From Gibbula magus (lineage: Eukaryota > Mollusca > Gastropoda > Trochida > Trochidae), in contig OW388298.1 in assembly GCA_936450465.1 (NCBI GenBank), forward strand, positions 8,354,035 to 8,418,034: a stretch of 64,000 nt of DNA. The letters run 5' to 3'. The notes under the pieces are model-generated. The model did not search any database. It was not told the DNA's origin and was given only the letters and a program-made list of their open reading frames with translations. The first letter of the stretch is position 1; every line of letters starts with the position of its first letter. Shown here one piece after another: positions 1 through 14,260 of the stretch. A program made the translations under genes and the position numbers.

Positions 1-221
1 GCCTAATGTATGATATTGATAACTTGCCTAATTTATGATATTGATAACTTGCCTAATGTATGATATTGATAACTTGCCTAATTTATGATATTGATAACTT
101 GCCTAATGTATGATATTGATAACTTGCCTAATATATGATATTGATAACTTGCCTAATGTATGATATTGATAACTTGCCTAATTTATGATATTGATAACTT
201 GCCTAATTTATGATATTGATA
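1..221. repeat. 25-bp minisatellite, left-truncated by window edge
   Basis: Eight full units and one partial unit of 25 bp run from base 1. Each starts GCCTAAT and contains TGATATTGATAACTT. The base after GCCTAAT varies in the order G,T,G,T,G,A,G,T,T, so the first part reads as a 50-bp dimer. The array starts at the window edge, so its true length is unknown. It is unrelated in sequence to the other 25-bp satellite at 40.3-50.2 kb. Confidence 0.95.
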
Positions 222-952
222 CCCTATCTAAGTTGATTACCCATAACGCACAAATAAGGATCACATTCGATGCGGGTCAGTAAAGTATCCTTAAAAAATA
301 TAACAATATGATAATGAAATTCATGAAGCTGTATAATGTAGTTGGCAGTTATTCAAATCAACGAAATAAATGTTTTGCTTGCGTTGCACCGACGCCGACG
401 TTTCCATCGTTTCCGGAGCATAACTTTAAAACTGATTGATTTATCGTCACCAAACTTGGTATGTTGTTGCTTCATATCATGTAGATGTTCCTTGTGGAAG
501 TTTCAGGTTGTTTTAACATGTATTTTTTCTCTGTTCCAATGGTCACAATTTAGATTTAATCTTATCTTTTAAGGGTTGGTTTGTTTCCGGAGCAGAACTC
601 TAACATTTCCTGACCGATCGTCACAAAATGTGGTATACTGCCTCCCAATATCATGGAGATTGTGCCTGTAGATGTGGGGTTTTGAGGATCAATTTATTTT
701 GTCTGTTCCCATGGCAGTAATTTGGGCTTAAACTTTCTGAAGGATAATAACTTTAAAATTGAAATGTTTCAGGTTTATAAGGTGAATTGTGGGAAATGAG
801 AGACCTCTGTTTTTACGAGCAAAACACATTTTTGTTTCAAATACATGCATTAGTTACTTTAAATGTGTTTGACCAATACAGAAGCAGCAATGTTCAGATA
901 CATATCACAATAAGTATAAATGTATGCCTCATCTACAGTTGAGATATGAACT
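222..952. other. Intergenic spacer with a diverged two-copy repeat
   Basis: AT-rich sequence without a convincing gene. Two diverged copies of a roughly 175-bp segment lie at about 405-580 and 582-760. Both begin with TTTCCGGAGCA, share a GATCGTCAC or TATCGTCAC core and end near a CTGTTCC-ATGG motif. The divergence suggests an old dispersed or tandem duplication. The short open frame at 342-572 is not supported by anything else. Confidence 0.6.
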
Positions 953-2183
953 TGGTGTCAACAACAGGATATCCACTGTATCATCTAGTCCATCACTTCA
1001 TGCAACATCTCTGCAATGCATCACTCGTGTTAGTCTGTGTCACAAACAGGATATCCACTGTATCATCTAGTCCATCACTTCATGCAACATCTCTGCAATG
1101 CATCACTCGTGTTAGTCTGTGTCACCAACAGGAAATCCACTGTATCATCTTGTCCATCACTTCATGCAACATCTCTGCAATGCATCACTCGTGTTAGTCT
1201 GTGTCACCAACAGGATATCCACTGTATCATCTAGTCGATCACTTCATGCAACATCTCTGCAATGCATCACTCGTGTTAGTCTGTGTCACCAACAGGAAAT
1301 CCACTGTATCATCTTGTCCATCACTTCATGCAACATCTCTGCAATGCATCACTCGTGTTAGTCTGTGTCACCAACAGGATATCCAGTGTATCATCTAGTC
1401 CATCACTTCATGCAACATCTCTGCAATGCATCACTCGTGTTAGTCTGTGTCACCAACAGGATATCCACTGTATCATCTAGTCCATCACTTCATGCAACAT
1501 CTCTGCAATGCATCACTCGTGTTAGTCTGTGTCACCAACAGGAAATCCACTGTATCATCTTGTCCATCACTTCATGCAACATCTCTGCAATGCATCACTC
1601 GTGTTAGTCTGTGTCACCAACAGGAAATCCACTGTATCATCTTGTCCATCACTTCATGCAACATCTCTGCAATGCATCACTCGTGTTAGTCTGTGTCACC
1701 AACAGGATATCCACTGTATCATCTAGTCCATCACTTCATGCAACATCTCTGCAATGCATCACTCGTGTTAGTCTGTGTCACCAACAGGAAATCCACTGTA
1801 TCATCTTGTCCATCACTTCATGCAACATCTCTGCAATGCATCACTCGTGTTAGTCTGTGTCACCAACAGGATATCCACTGTATCATCTAGTCCATCACTT
1901 CATGCATCATCTCTGCAATGCATCACTCGTGTTAGTCTGTGTCACCAACAGGATATCCACTGTATCATCTAGTCCATCACTTCATGCAACATCTCTGCAA
2001 TGCATCACTCGTGTTAGTCTGTGTCACCAACAGGATATCCACTGTATCATCTAGTCCATCACTTCATGCAACATCTCTGCAATGCATCACTCGTGTTAGT
2101 CTGTGTCACCAATAGGATATCCACTGTATCATCTAGTCCATCACTTCATGCAACATCTCTGCAATGCATCACTCGTGTTAGTC
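953..2183. repeat. 82-bp minisatellite, 15 copies, two linked variant types
   Basis: Fifteen near-identical 82-bp units; identical motifs recur exactly every 82 bases (for example at 1037, 1119, 1201, 1283). Type A units have GGATATCC and, 20 bases on, TCTAGTCC. Type B units have GGAAATCC and TCTTGTCC. The two sites always change together. The order is A A B A B A A B B A B A A A A. Because 82 is one more than a multiple of three, the many short open frames here are the same peptide shifted between frames, and they are not genes. Confidence 0.97.
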
Positions 2184-2199
2184 GTTATCAAAGGCTAAT

Positions 2200-2310
2200 T
2201 TAAACCTTGCAGCATTTCGACAAATTTTCTGTGTCACCTTTGCACCTCCAGTTCAAAGCACGATTTGACAGGCTGGTACAGAAGATGTGTCGAAATGCAG
2301 CAAGTTTTAA
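2200..2310. repeat. Short inverted repeat, possible foldback or MITE remnant
   Basis: Arms of 23 bases at 2200-2222 and 2288-2310 are reverse complements with two mismatches (core GCATTTCGACA against TGTCGAAATGC), separated by 65 bases. It lies immediately after the 82-bp array. It could be a small foldback element or a transcribed hairpin. No target-site duplication is clear. Confidence 0.6.
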
Positions 2311-2365
2311 TTTGTCAAAGATAGAGACCGTGGGTGAAGATGTTCTTAACATGGCCATATTTATT

Positions 2366-2545
2366 GTTCACTTCAAATAACGTCTCCGACAACACCTGTT
2401 TGTTCACTTCAAATTACGCCTCCGACAACACCTGTTTGTTCACTTCAAATAACGTCTCCGACAACACCTGTTTGTTCACTTCAAATATCGTCTCCGACAA
2501 CACCTGTTTGTTCACTTCAAATAACGTCTCTGACAACACCTGCTC
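2366..2545. repeat. 36-bp minisatellite, five copies
   Basis: Five copies of a 36-bp unit containing TGTTCACTTCAAATAACG and TCCGACAACACC, with one or two substitutions per copy. The unit is a multiple of three, so it reads as a 12-residue repeat in an 85-codon open frame (2334-2591). Nothing else supports translation. Confidence 0.9.
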
Positions 2546-3233
2546 GACGTTGACAAATACATTGAGTTCCAACACAAGGAACATCGATTAATGTTCAGTT
2601 CTAGATGCTCCGCTTGTAAGCTAAAATGTACAACCACATGGTGTGGTGTCGTCTTCTCAACACGTATCCGTCAATGTAATATTGTCTTTACATTTCAGTT
2701 TTCATCAATCCATATTTAAAAGACATACGATATATACAGCACGTTAAATACTTACATCATAACATGATTGAAATCCGATTTATGTAGAATATGCGATAAT
2801 CATACAATTACATACAAGAATATCATTCTTCAATTCGCTGAATCAGCTGATTACATTCCTCATCGTCTTGAAACTGATGCTTAGTCTAGTGTGTAAACGT
2901 GCAGATGACCAAATGTCACTTCGGGAAACTAACATTTTAGTATTCGTCTAATGAGAATGATTGAATTACATCCAAGTCGACACAGGTGTGCATGGAATCT
3001 GGCAATCTGCTCTCCAATTTTGTCGTCTTCAACTTCTTATTAATGTGTTCTCTGGGGTTACACTTACCCTTTATATATTATCCGGTCACTTGGGGTTAAA
3101 CAAACTTCAGCCCAAAACCAATTGTAAAAGTAAGAAGAAATCAACTAGCGAAAACACAAGTGACATGCCATCAAGCAAGCGAGACACAACCTTTGATGTC
3201 TTAGTGAGACAATCCCGGCGATAAATACCTATC
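2546..3233. other. Spacer before the 21-bp satellite, with a short hydrophilic open frame
   Basis: Unique AT-rich sequence. An 87-codon open frame at 2961-3224 ends in a Lys/Ser/Thr-rich hydrophilic tail and stops 9 bases before the satellite begins, in the same frame as one of the satellite's open frames. A possible acceptor (AACTTCAG) precedes the hydrophilic part near 3110, but its pyrimidine tract is weak. I cannot tell a last exon from chance. Confidence 0.4.
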
Positions 3234-4927
3234 ATGCACATCAGCACATGTATCAAGCACACCAGTACATGTATCAAGTACACCAGTACATGTATCAAGT
3301 ACACCAGTACATGTATCAAGTACACCAGTACATGTATCAAGCATATCAGTACATGTATCATGCACATCAGCACATGTATCAAGCACACCAGCACACGGAT
3401 CAAGCACATCAGTACATGTATCAATCTCATCAGTACATTTATCAAGCACACCCGCACATGTATCAAGCCCACCAGCACATATATCAAGCACACCAGCACA
3501 TGTATCAACACACCAGTACATGTATCAAACACATCAGTACATGTATCAAGGACACCAGTACATGTATCAAGTACACCAGTACATGTATCAAGCACACCCG
3601 CACATGTATCAAGCCCACCAGCACATGTATCAAGCACACCAGCACATGTATCAACACACCAGTACATGTATCAAACACACCAGTACATGTATCAAACACA
3701 CCAGTACATGTATCAAGTACACCAGCACATGTATCAAACACACCAGCACATGTATCAAGCACACCAGCACAAGTATCAAGCACACCAGTACATGTATCAA
3801 GTACACCAGTACATGTTTCAAGTACACCAGTACATGTATCAAGTACACCAGCACATGTATCAAGCACATCAGTACATGTATCAAGCACACCAGTACATGT
3901 ATCAAACACACCAGTACATGTATCAAACACACCAGTACATGTATCAAACACACCAGTACATGTATCAAGTACACACGTACATGTATCAAGCACATCAGCA
4001 CATGTATCAAGCACACCAGTACATGTATCAAGCACACAAGTACATGTATCAAGTACACCAGTACATGTATCAAACACACCAGTACATGTATCAAGTACAC
4101 CAGTACATGTATCAAGGACACCAGTACATGTATAAAGTACACCAGTACATGTATCAAGCACACCAGTACATGTATCAAGCACACCAGTACATGTATCAAG
4201 CACACAAGTACATGTATCAAGTACACCAGTACATGTATCAAACACACCAGTACATGTATCCAGTACACCAGAACATGTATCAAGGACACCAGTACATGTA
4301 TCAAGTACACCAGTACATGTATCAAGCATATCCGTACATGTATCATGCACATCAGCACATGTATCAAGTTCACCAGCACATGTATCAAGTACACCAGTAC
4401 ATGTATCAAGTACACCAGTACATGTATCAAGTACATCAGTACATGTATCAAGTACACCAGTACATGTATCAAGTACATCAGCACATGTATCAAGTACATC
4501 ATCACATGTATCAAGTACACCAGTACATGTATCAAGTACACCAGTACATGTATCAAGCATATCCGTACATGTATCATGCACATCAGCACATGTATCAAGT
4601 TCACCAGCACATGTATCAAGTACACCAGTACATGTATCAAGTACACCAGTACATGTATCAAGTACATCAGTACATGTATCAAGTACACCAGTACATGTAT
4701 CAAGTACATCAGCACATGTATCAAGTACATCAGCACATGTATCAAGCACATAGGTACATGTATCAAGCACACCAGTACATGTATCAAACACACCAGTACA
4801 TGTATCAAACACACCAGTACATGTATCAAGTACACACGTACATGTATCAAGTACACACGTACATGTATCAAGCACATCAGTACATGTATCAAGCACACAA
4901 GTACATGTATCAAGTACACCAGTACAT

Positions 4928-7150
4928 GTATTAAACACACCAGTACATGTATCAAGTACACCAGTACATTTATCAAGTACCCCAGTACATATATCAAGGA
5001 CACCAGTACATGTATCAAGCACACCAGTACATGTATCAAGCACACCAGTACATGTATCAAGCACACCAGTACATGTATCAAACACACCAGTACATGTATC
5101 AAGTACACCAGTACATGTATCAAGTACACCAGTACATGTATCAAGTACATCAGTACATGTATCAAGTACACCAGAACATGTATCCAGTACACCAGAACAT
5201 GTATCCAGTACACCAGAACATGTATCAAGTACACCAGAACATGTATCAAGCACATCAGTACATGTATCAAGCACACCAGTACATGTATCAAACACACCAG
5301 TACATGTATCAAACACACCAGTACATGTATCAAACACACCAGTACATGTATCAAGTACACACGTACATGTATCAAGCACATCAGCACATGTATCAAGCAC
5401 ACCAGTACATGTATCAAGCACACAAGTACATGTATCAAGTACACCAGTACATGTATCAAACACACCAGTACATGTATCAAGTACACCAGTACATGTATCA
5501 AGGACACCAGTACATGTATAAAGTACACCAGTACATGTATCAAGCACACCAGTACATGTATCAAGCACACCAGTACATGTATCAAGCACACAAGTACATG
5601 TATCAAGTACACCAGTACATGTATCAAACACACCAGTACATGTATCCAGTACACCAGAACATGTATCAAGGACACCAGTACATGTATCAAGTACACCAGT
5701 ACATGTATCAAGCATATCCGTACATGTATCATGCACATCAGCACATGTATCAAGTACACCAGCACATGTATCAAGTACACCAGTACATGTATCAAGCACA
5801 CCAGTACATGTATCAAGTACATCAGCACATGTATCAAGTACATCAGCACATGTATCAAGCACATCAGTACATGTATCAAGCACACCAGTACATGTATCAA
5901 ACACACCAGTACATGTATCAAACACACCAGTACATGTATCAAGTACACACGTACATGTATCAAGTACACACGTACATGTATCAAGCACATCAGTACATGT
6001 ATCAAGCACACAAGTACATGTATCAAGTACACCAGTACATGTATTAAACACACCAGTACATGTATCAAGTACACCAGTACATTTATCAAGTACCCCAGTA
6101 CATATATCAAGGACACCAGTACATGTATCAAGCACACCAGTACATGTATCAAGCACACCAGTACATGTATCAAGCACACCAGTACATGTATCAAACACAC
6201 CAGTACATGTATCAAGTACACCAGTACATGTATCAAGTACACCAGTACATGTATCAAGTACATCAGTACATGTATCAAGTACACCAGAACATGTATCCAG
6301 TACACCAGAACATGTATCCAGTACACCAGAACATGTATCAAGTACACCAGAACATGTATCAAGGACACCAGTACATGTATCAAGTACACCAGTACATGTA
6401 TCATGGACATCAGCACACGTATCAAGTACATCAGTACATATATCAAGCATATCAGTACATGTATCAAGTACACCAGTACATGTATCAAGCATATCAGTAC
6501 ATGTATCATGGACATCAGCACATGTATCAAGTACACCAGAACATGTATCAAGTACATCAGTACATGTATCAAGTACACCAGAACATGTATCCAGTACACC
6601 AGAACATGTATCAAGGACACCAGTACATGTATCAAGTACACCAGTACATGTATCAAGCATATCAGTACATGTATCATGCACATCAGCACACGGATCAAGT
6701 ACACCAGTACATGTATCAAGTACACCAGAACATGTATCAAGTACATCAGTACATGTATCAAGTACACCAGAACATGTATCCAGTACACCAGAACATGTAT
6801 CAAGGACACCAGTACATGTATCAAGTACACCAGTACATGTATCATGTATCATGCACATCCGCACACGGATCAAGTACACCAGTACACGTATCAAGTACAC
6901 CAGTACATGTATCAAGTACACCAGTACATGTATCAAGTACACCAGTACATGTATCAAGCATATCAGTACATGTATCATGCACATCAGCACATGTATCAAG
7001 CACACCACCACACGGATAGAGCACATCAGTACATGTATCAAGTACAACAGTACATGTATCAAGTACACCAGTACATGTATCAAGTACACCAGTACATGTA
7101 TCAAGCACACCAGTACAGGTATCAAGCACACCAGCACTTGTATCAAACAA
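4928..7150. repeat. 1113-bp duplication inside the 21-bp satellite
   Basis: The rare run of variants GTATTAAACACACC, then ACATTTATCAAG, then TACCCCAG occurs at 4928 and again at 6041, an offset of 1113 bp, or exactly 53 units of 21 bp. Sequence after both points matches for several hundred bases (PAN-independent satellite text only). This is a higher-order duplication of the array. Confidence 0.85.
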
Positions 7151-7959
7151 ATCAGTACATGTATCAACACACCAGTACATGTATCAACACACCAGTACAT
7201 GTATCATGCACATCAGCACATGTATCAAGCACACCAGTACATGTATCGAGTACACCAGCACATGTACCAAGTACATCAGCACATGTATCAAACACATCAG
7301 CACATGTATCAACACACCAGTACATGTATCAACACACCAGCACATGTATCAAGTACACCAGTACATGTATCAAGTACATCAGTACATGTATCAAACACAT
7401 CAGCACATGTATCAACACACAAGTACATGTATCAACACACCAGTACATGTATCAAGTACACCAGCACATGTACCAAGTACATCAGCACATGTATCAAACA
7501 CATCAGCACATGTATCAACACACCAGTACATGTATCAACACACCAGCACATGTATCAAGTACACCAGCACATGTACCAAGTACATCAGCACATGTATCAA
7601 ACACATCAGCACATGTATCAACACACAAGTACATGGATCAACACACCAGTACATGTATCAACACACCAGCACATGTATCAAGTACACCAGTACATGTATC
7701 AAACACATCAGCACATGTATCAAGTACAGCAGTACATGTATCAACACACCAGTACATGTATCATGCACATCAGCACATGTATCAAGCACATCAGTACATG
7801 TATCGAGTACACCAGCACATGTACCAAGTACATCAGCACATGTATCAACACACCAGCACATGTATCAAGTACACCAGTACATGTATCAAACACATCAGTA
7901 CATGTATCAAGTACACCAGTACATGTATCAAACACATCAGCACATGTATCAACACACCA

Positions 7960-10900
7960 GCACATGTATCAAGTACACCAGCAGACGGATCAAGCACATC
8001 AGTACATGTAACAAACACACCAGTACATCAATAAAGTACACCAGTACATGTATCAAGTACACCAGTACATGTATCAAACACATCAGTACATGTGTCAAGC
8101 ACACCAGTACATCAATCAAGCACACCAGTACATGTATCAAGTACACCAGTACATGTATCAAACACACCAGCAAATGTATCAAGCACACCAGCAAATGTAT
8201 CAAGCACACCAGCACATGTATCAAATACACCAGCACATGTATCAAGCACACCAGTACATGTGTCAAGCACACCAGTACATGTATCAAGCACATCATCACA
8301 TGTATCAAGTACACCAGTACATATATCAAACACAGCAGTACAGGTATCAAGCACATCATTACAATTATCAAGCACATCATTACATGTATCAAGCACATCA
8401 TCACATGTATCAAACACACCAGCACATGTATCAAGCACACCAGTACATGTATCAAGTACACCAGTACATGTATCAACACACCAGCACATGTATCAAGCAC
8501 ACCAGCACATGTATCAACACACCAGTACATGTATCAAACACATCAGTACATGTATCAAGGACACCAGTACATGTATCAAGTACACCAGTACATGTATCAA
8601 GCACACCCGCACATGTATCAAGCCCACCAGCACATGTATCAAGCACACCAGCACATGTATCAACACACCAGTACATGTATCAAACACATCAGTACATGTA
8701 TCAAGGACACCAGTACATGTATCAAGTACACCAGCACATGTATCAAACACACCAGCACATGTATCAAGCACACCAGCACAAGTATCAAGCACACCAGCAC
8801 ATGTATCAACACACAAGTACATGTATCAAGCACACCAGTACATGCATCAAGCACACCAGCACATGTATCAAGCACATCATCACATGTATCAAACACACCA
8901 GCACATTTATCAAGCACACCAGTACATGTATCAAACACATCAGTACATGTATCAAGCACATCATCACATGTATCAATTACACAGCACATGTATCAAGCAC
9001 ATCAGTACACGTATCAAACACATCAGTACATGTATCAAGCACAACCGTACATGTATCAAACACATCATTACATGTATCAAGCACAATCGAACACATATCA
9101 ACACACCAGCACATGTATCAAGTACATCAGTACATGTATCAAGCACACCAGCACATGTATCAAACACACCATCACATGTATCAAGCACACCAGTACATGT
9201 GTCAAAGCATACCAGTACATATATCAAACACATCAGTACATGTATCAAGTACACCAGTACATGTATCAAGTACACCAGAACATGTATCAAGTACACCAGA
9301 ACTTGTATCAATTACAACATCACATGTATAAAGCACATCATCACATGTATCAAGCACACCAGTACATGTGTCAAAGCATACCAGTAGATACATCAAGTAC
9401 ACCAGAACATGTGTCACGCACACCAGTACATGTATCAAGCATATCAGTACATGTATCAAGTACACCAGTACATGTATCAACACACCAGCACACGGATCAA
9501 GCACACCAGTACATGTATCAAGTACACCAGTACATGTATCAAACACATCAGCACATGTATCAACACACCAGTACATGTATCAACACACCAGCACATGTAT
9601 CAAGTACACCAGCACACGGATCAAGCACATCAGTACATGTAACAAACACACCAGTACATCAATAAAGTACACCAGTACATGTATCAAGTACACCAGTACA
9701 TGTATCAAACACATCAGTACATGTGTCAAGCACACCAGTACATCAATCAAGTACACCAGTACATGTATCAAACACACCAGCAAATGTATCAAGCACACCA
9801 GCAAATGTATCAAGCACACCAGCACATGTATCAAGTACACAAGCACATGTATCAAATACACCAGCACATGTATCAAGCACACCAGTACATGTGTCAAGCA
9901 CACCAGTACATGTATCAAGCACATCATCACATGTATCAAGTACACCAGTACATATATCAAACACAGCAGTACAGGTATCAAGCACATCATTACAATTATC
10001 AAGCACATCATTACATGTATCAAGCACATCATCACATGTATCAAACACACCAGCACATGTATCAAGCACACCAGTACATGTATCAAGTACACCAGTACAT
10101 GTATCAACACACCAGCACATGTATCAAGCACACCAGCACATGTATCAACACACCAGTACATGTATCAAACACATCAGTACATGTATCAATCTCATCAGTA
10201 CATTTATCAAGCACACCCGCACATGTATCAAGCCCACCAGCACATATATCAAGCACACCAGCACATGTATCAACACACCAGTACATGTATCAAACACATC
10301 AGTACATGTATCAAGGACACCAGTACATGTATCAAGTACACCAGTACATGTATCAAGCACACCCGCACATGTATCAAGCCCACCAGCACATGTATCAAGC
10401 ACACCAGCACATGTATCAACACACCAGTACATGTATCAAACACATCAGTACATGTATCAAGGACACCAGTACATGTATCAAGTACACCAGCACATGTATC
10501 AAACACACCAGCACATGTATCAAGCACACCAGCACAAGTATCAAGCACACCAGCACATGTATCAACACACAAGTACATGTATCAAGCACACCAGTACATG
10601 CATCAAGCACACCAGCACATGTATCAAGCACATCATCACATGTATCAAACACACCAGCACATTTATCAAGCACACCAGTACATGTATCAAACACATCAGT
10701 ACATGTATCAAGCACATCATCACATGTATCAATTACACAGCACATGTATCAAGCACATCAGTACACGTATCAAACACATCAGTACATTTATCAAGCACAA
10801 CCGTACATGTATCAAACACATCATTACATGTATCAAGCACAATCGAACACATATCAACACACCAGCACATGTATCAAGTACATCAGTACATGTATCAAGC

Positions 10901-13900
10901 ACACCAGCACATGTATCAAACACACCATCACATGTATCAAGCACACCAGTACATGTGTCAAAGCATACCAGTACATATATCAAACACATCAGTACATGTA
11001 TCAAGTACACCAGTACATGTATCAAGTACACCAGAACATGTATCAAGTACACCAGAACTTGTATCAATTACAACATCACATGTATAAAGCACATCATCAC
11101 ATGTATCAAGCACACCAGTACATGTGTCAAAGCATACCAGTAGATACATCAAGTACACCAGAACATGTGTCACGCACACCAGTACATGTATCAAGCATAT
11201 CAGTACATGTATCAAGTACACCAGTACATGTATCAAGCACATCATCACAGGTATCAAGTACATCAGTACACGTATCAAGCACATCAGTACATGTATCAAG
11301 CACATCAGTACATGTATCAAGTACATCAGCACATGTATCAAGTACACCAGTACATGTATCATGCACACCAGTACATGTATCAAGTACACCAGTACATGTA
11401 TCAACACACCAGCACATGTATCAAGCACACCAGCACATGTATCAACACACCAGTACATGTATCAAACACATCAGTACATGTATCAATCTCATCAGTACAT
11501 TTATCAAGCACACCCGCACATGTATCAAGCCCACCAGCACATATATCAAGCACACCAGCACATGTATCAACACACCAGTACATGTATCAAACACATCAGT
11601 ACATGTATCAAGGACACCAGTACATGTATCAAGTACACCAGTACATGTATCAAGCACACCCGCACATGTATCAAGCCCACCAGCACATGTATCAAGCACA
11701 CCAGCACATGTATCAACACACCAGTACATGTATCAAACACATCAGTACATGTATCAAGGACACCAGTACATGTATCAAGTACACCAGCACATGTATCAAA
11801 CACACCAGCACATGTATCAAGCACACCAGCACAAGTATCAAGCACACCAGCACATGTATCAACACACAAGTACATGTATCAAGCACACCAGTACATGCAT
11901 CAAGCACACCAGCACATGTATCAAGCACATCATCACATGTATCAAACACACCAGCACATTTATCAAGCACACCAGTACATGTATCAAACACATCAGTACA
12001 TGTATCAAGCACATCATCACATGTATCAATTACACAGCACATGTATCAAGCACATCAGTACACGTATCAAACACATCAGTACATTTATCAAGCACAACCG
12101 TACATGTATCAAACACATCATTACATGTATCAAGCACAATCGAACACATATCAACACACCAGCACATGTATCAAGTACATCAGTACATGTATCAAGCACA
12201 CCAGCACATGTATCAAACACACCATCACATGTATCAAGCACACCAGTACATGTGTCAAAGCATACCAGTACATATATCAAACACATCAGTACATGTATCA
12301 AGTACACCAGTACATGTATCAAGTACACCAGAACATGTATCAAGTACACCAGAACTTGTATCAATTACAACATCACATGTATAAAGCACATCATCACATG
12401 TATCAAGCACACCAGTACATGTGTCAAAGCATACCAGTAGATACATCAAGTACACCAGAACATGTGTCACGCACACCAGTACATGTATCAAGCATATCAG
12501 TACATGTATCAAGTACACCAGTACATGTATCAAGCACATCATCACAGGTATCAAGTACATCAGTACACGTATCAAGCACATCAGTACATGTATCAAGCAC
12601 ATCAGTACATGTATCAAGTACATCAGCACATGTATCAAGTACACCAGTACATGTATCATGCACACCAGTACATGTATCAAGCACATCAACACACGCATCA
12701 AGTACACCAGCACATGTTTCAAGCACACCAGTACACGTATCAAGCACATCAGTACATGTATCAAGTACATCAGTACATGTATCAAGTACATCAGCACATG
12801 TATCAAGTACATCATTACATGTATCATGCACACCAGTACATGTATCAAGCACATAAACACATGTATCAAGCACACCAGTACATGTATCAAGCATATCAGT
12901 ACATGTATCAAGCACATCAGCACATGTATCAAGTACACCAGTACATGTATCAAGCACATCAACACACGCATCAAGTACATCAGCACATGTTTCAAGCCCA
13001 CCAGTACACGTATCAAGCACACCAGTACATGTATCAAGTACATCAGTACATGTATCAAGTACATCATTACATGTATCATGCACACCAGTACATGTATCAA
13101 GCACACCAGTACATGTATCAAGTACATCAGTACATGTATCAAGCACATAAGCACATGTATCAAGCACACCAGTACATGTATCAAGCATATCAGTACATGT
13201 ATCAAGCACATCAGCACATGTATCAAGTACACCAGTCAAGCACATCAGCACATGTATCAAGTACGTCATCACATGTATCAAGTACATCATCACATGTATC
13301 AAGCACATCAGTACATGTATCAAGTACATCAGCACATGTATCAAGTACATCATCACATGTATCAAGCACATCATCACATGTATCAAGCACATCAGTACAT
13401 GTATCAAGTACATCAGCACATGTATCAAGTACATCATCACATGTATCAAGCACATCAGCACATGTATCAAGTACATCATCACATGTATCAAGTACATCAT
13501 CACATGTATCAAGCACATCAGTACATGTATCAAGTACATCAGCACATGTATCAAGTACATCAGCACATGTATCATGCACACCAGTACATGTATCAAGCAC
13601 ATCAACACACGCATCAAGTACACCAGCACATGTTTCAAGCACACCAGTACACGTATCAAGCACATCAGTACATGTATCAAGTACATCAGTACATGTATCA
13701 AGTACATCAGCACATGTATCAAGCACACCAGTACATGTATCAAGCACACCAGTACATGTATCAAGCACATCAACACACGCATCAAGTACATCAACACACG
13801 CATCAAGTACATCAGCACATGTTTCAAGCACACCAGTACACGAATCAAGTACACCAGTACATGTATCACACACACCAGCACATGTATCAAGCACACGAGC

Positions 13901-14260
13901 ACATATATCAAGCACACCAGTACACGTATCAAGTACATCAGTACATGTATCAAGTACATCAGCACATGTATCAAGTACATCAGCACATGTATCAAGCACA
14001 CCAGTACATGTTTCATGCACACCAGTACATGTATCAAGCACATCAACACACGCATCAAGTACATCAGTACATGTATCAAACACACCAGTACATGTATCAA
14101 GCACACGAGCACATGTTTCAAGCACACCAGTACACGAATCAAGTACACCAGTACATGTATCAAGTACATCATTACATGTATCATGCACACCACACCATCA
14201 AATGTATCAGGACACCAGTACATGTGTCAAAGCATACCAGTAGATACATCAAGTACATCA
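7960..14260. repeat. Nested kilobase duplications in the right half of the 21-bp satellite
   Basis: A rare marker (TCAAAGCATACCAGTAGATA) occurs near 9372, 11128, 12425 and 14228, giving spacings of about 1756, 1297 and 1803 bp. A separate marker (ACCAGTACATCAATAAAG) occurs at about 8020 and 9650, 1631 bp apart. Blocks of about 0.9-1 kb at roughly 8.5, 10.3 and 11.6 kb have the same order of variant units. These show repeated segmental duplication or unequal exchange inside the array. Confidence 0.85.

Noticed and set aside
953..2203. CRISPR array or clustered small ORFs in the 82-bp repeat
   Set aside because: Units are contiguous with no variable spacers, and the genomic context is eukaryotic.
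3505..8034. Open frames of 1504 codons (plus) and 1231 codons (minus) as giant repeat-protein genes
   Set aside because: The 21-bp unit has no stop in five frames, so long frames are automatic. They overlap on both strands, contain frameshifting 20-bp units and lack any signal peptide or non-repeat domain.
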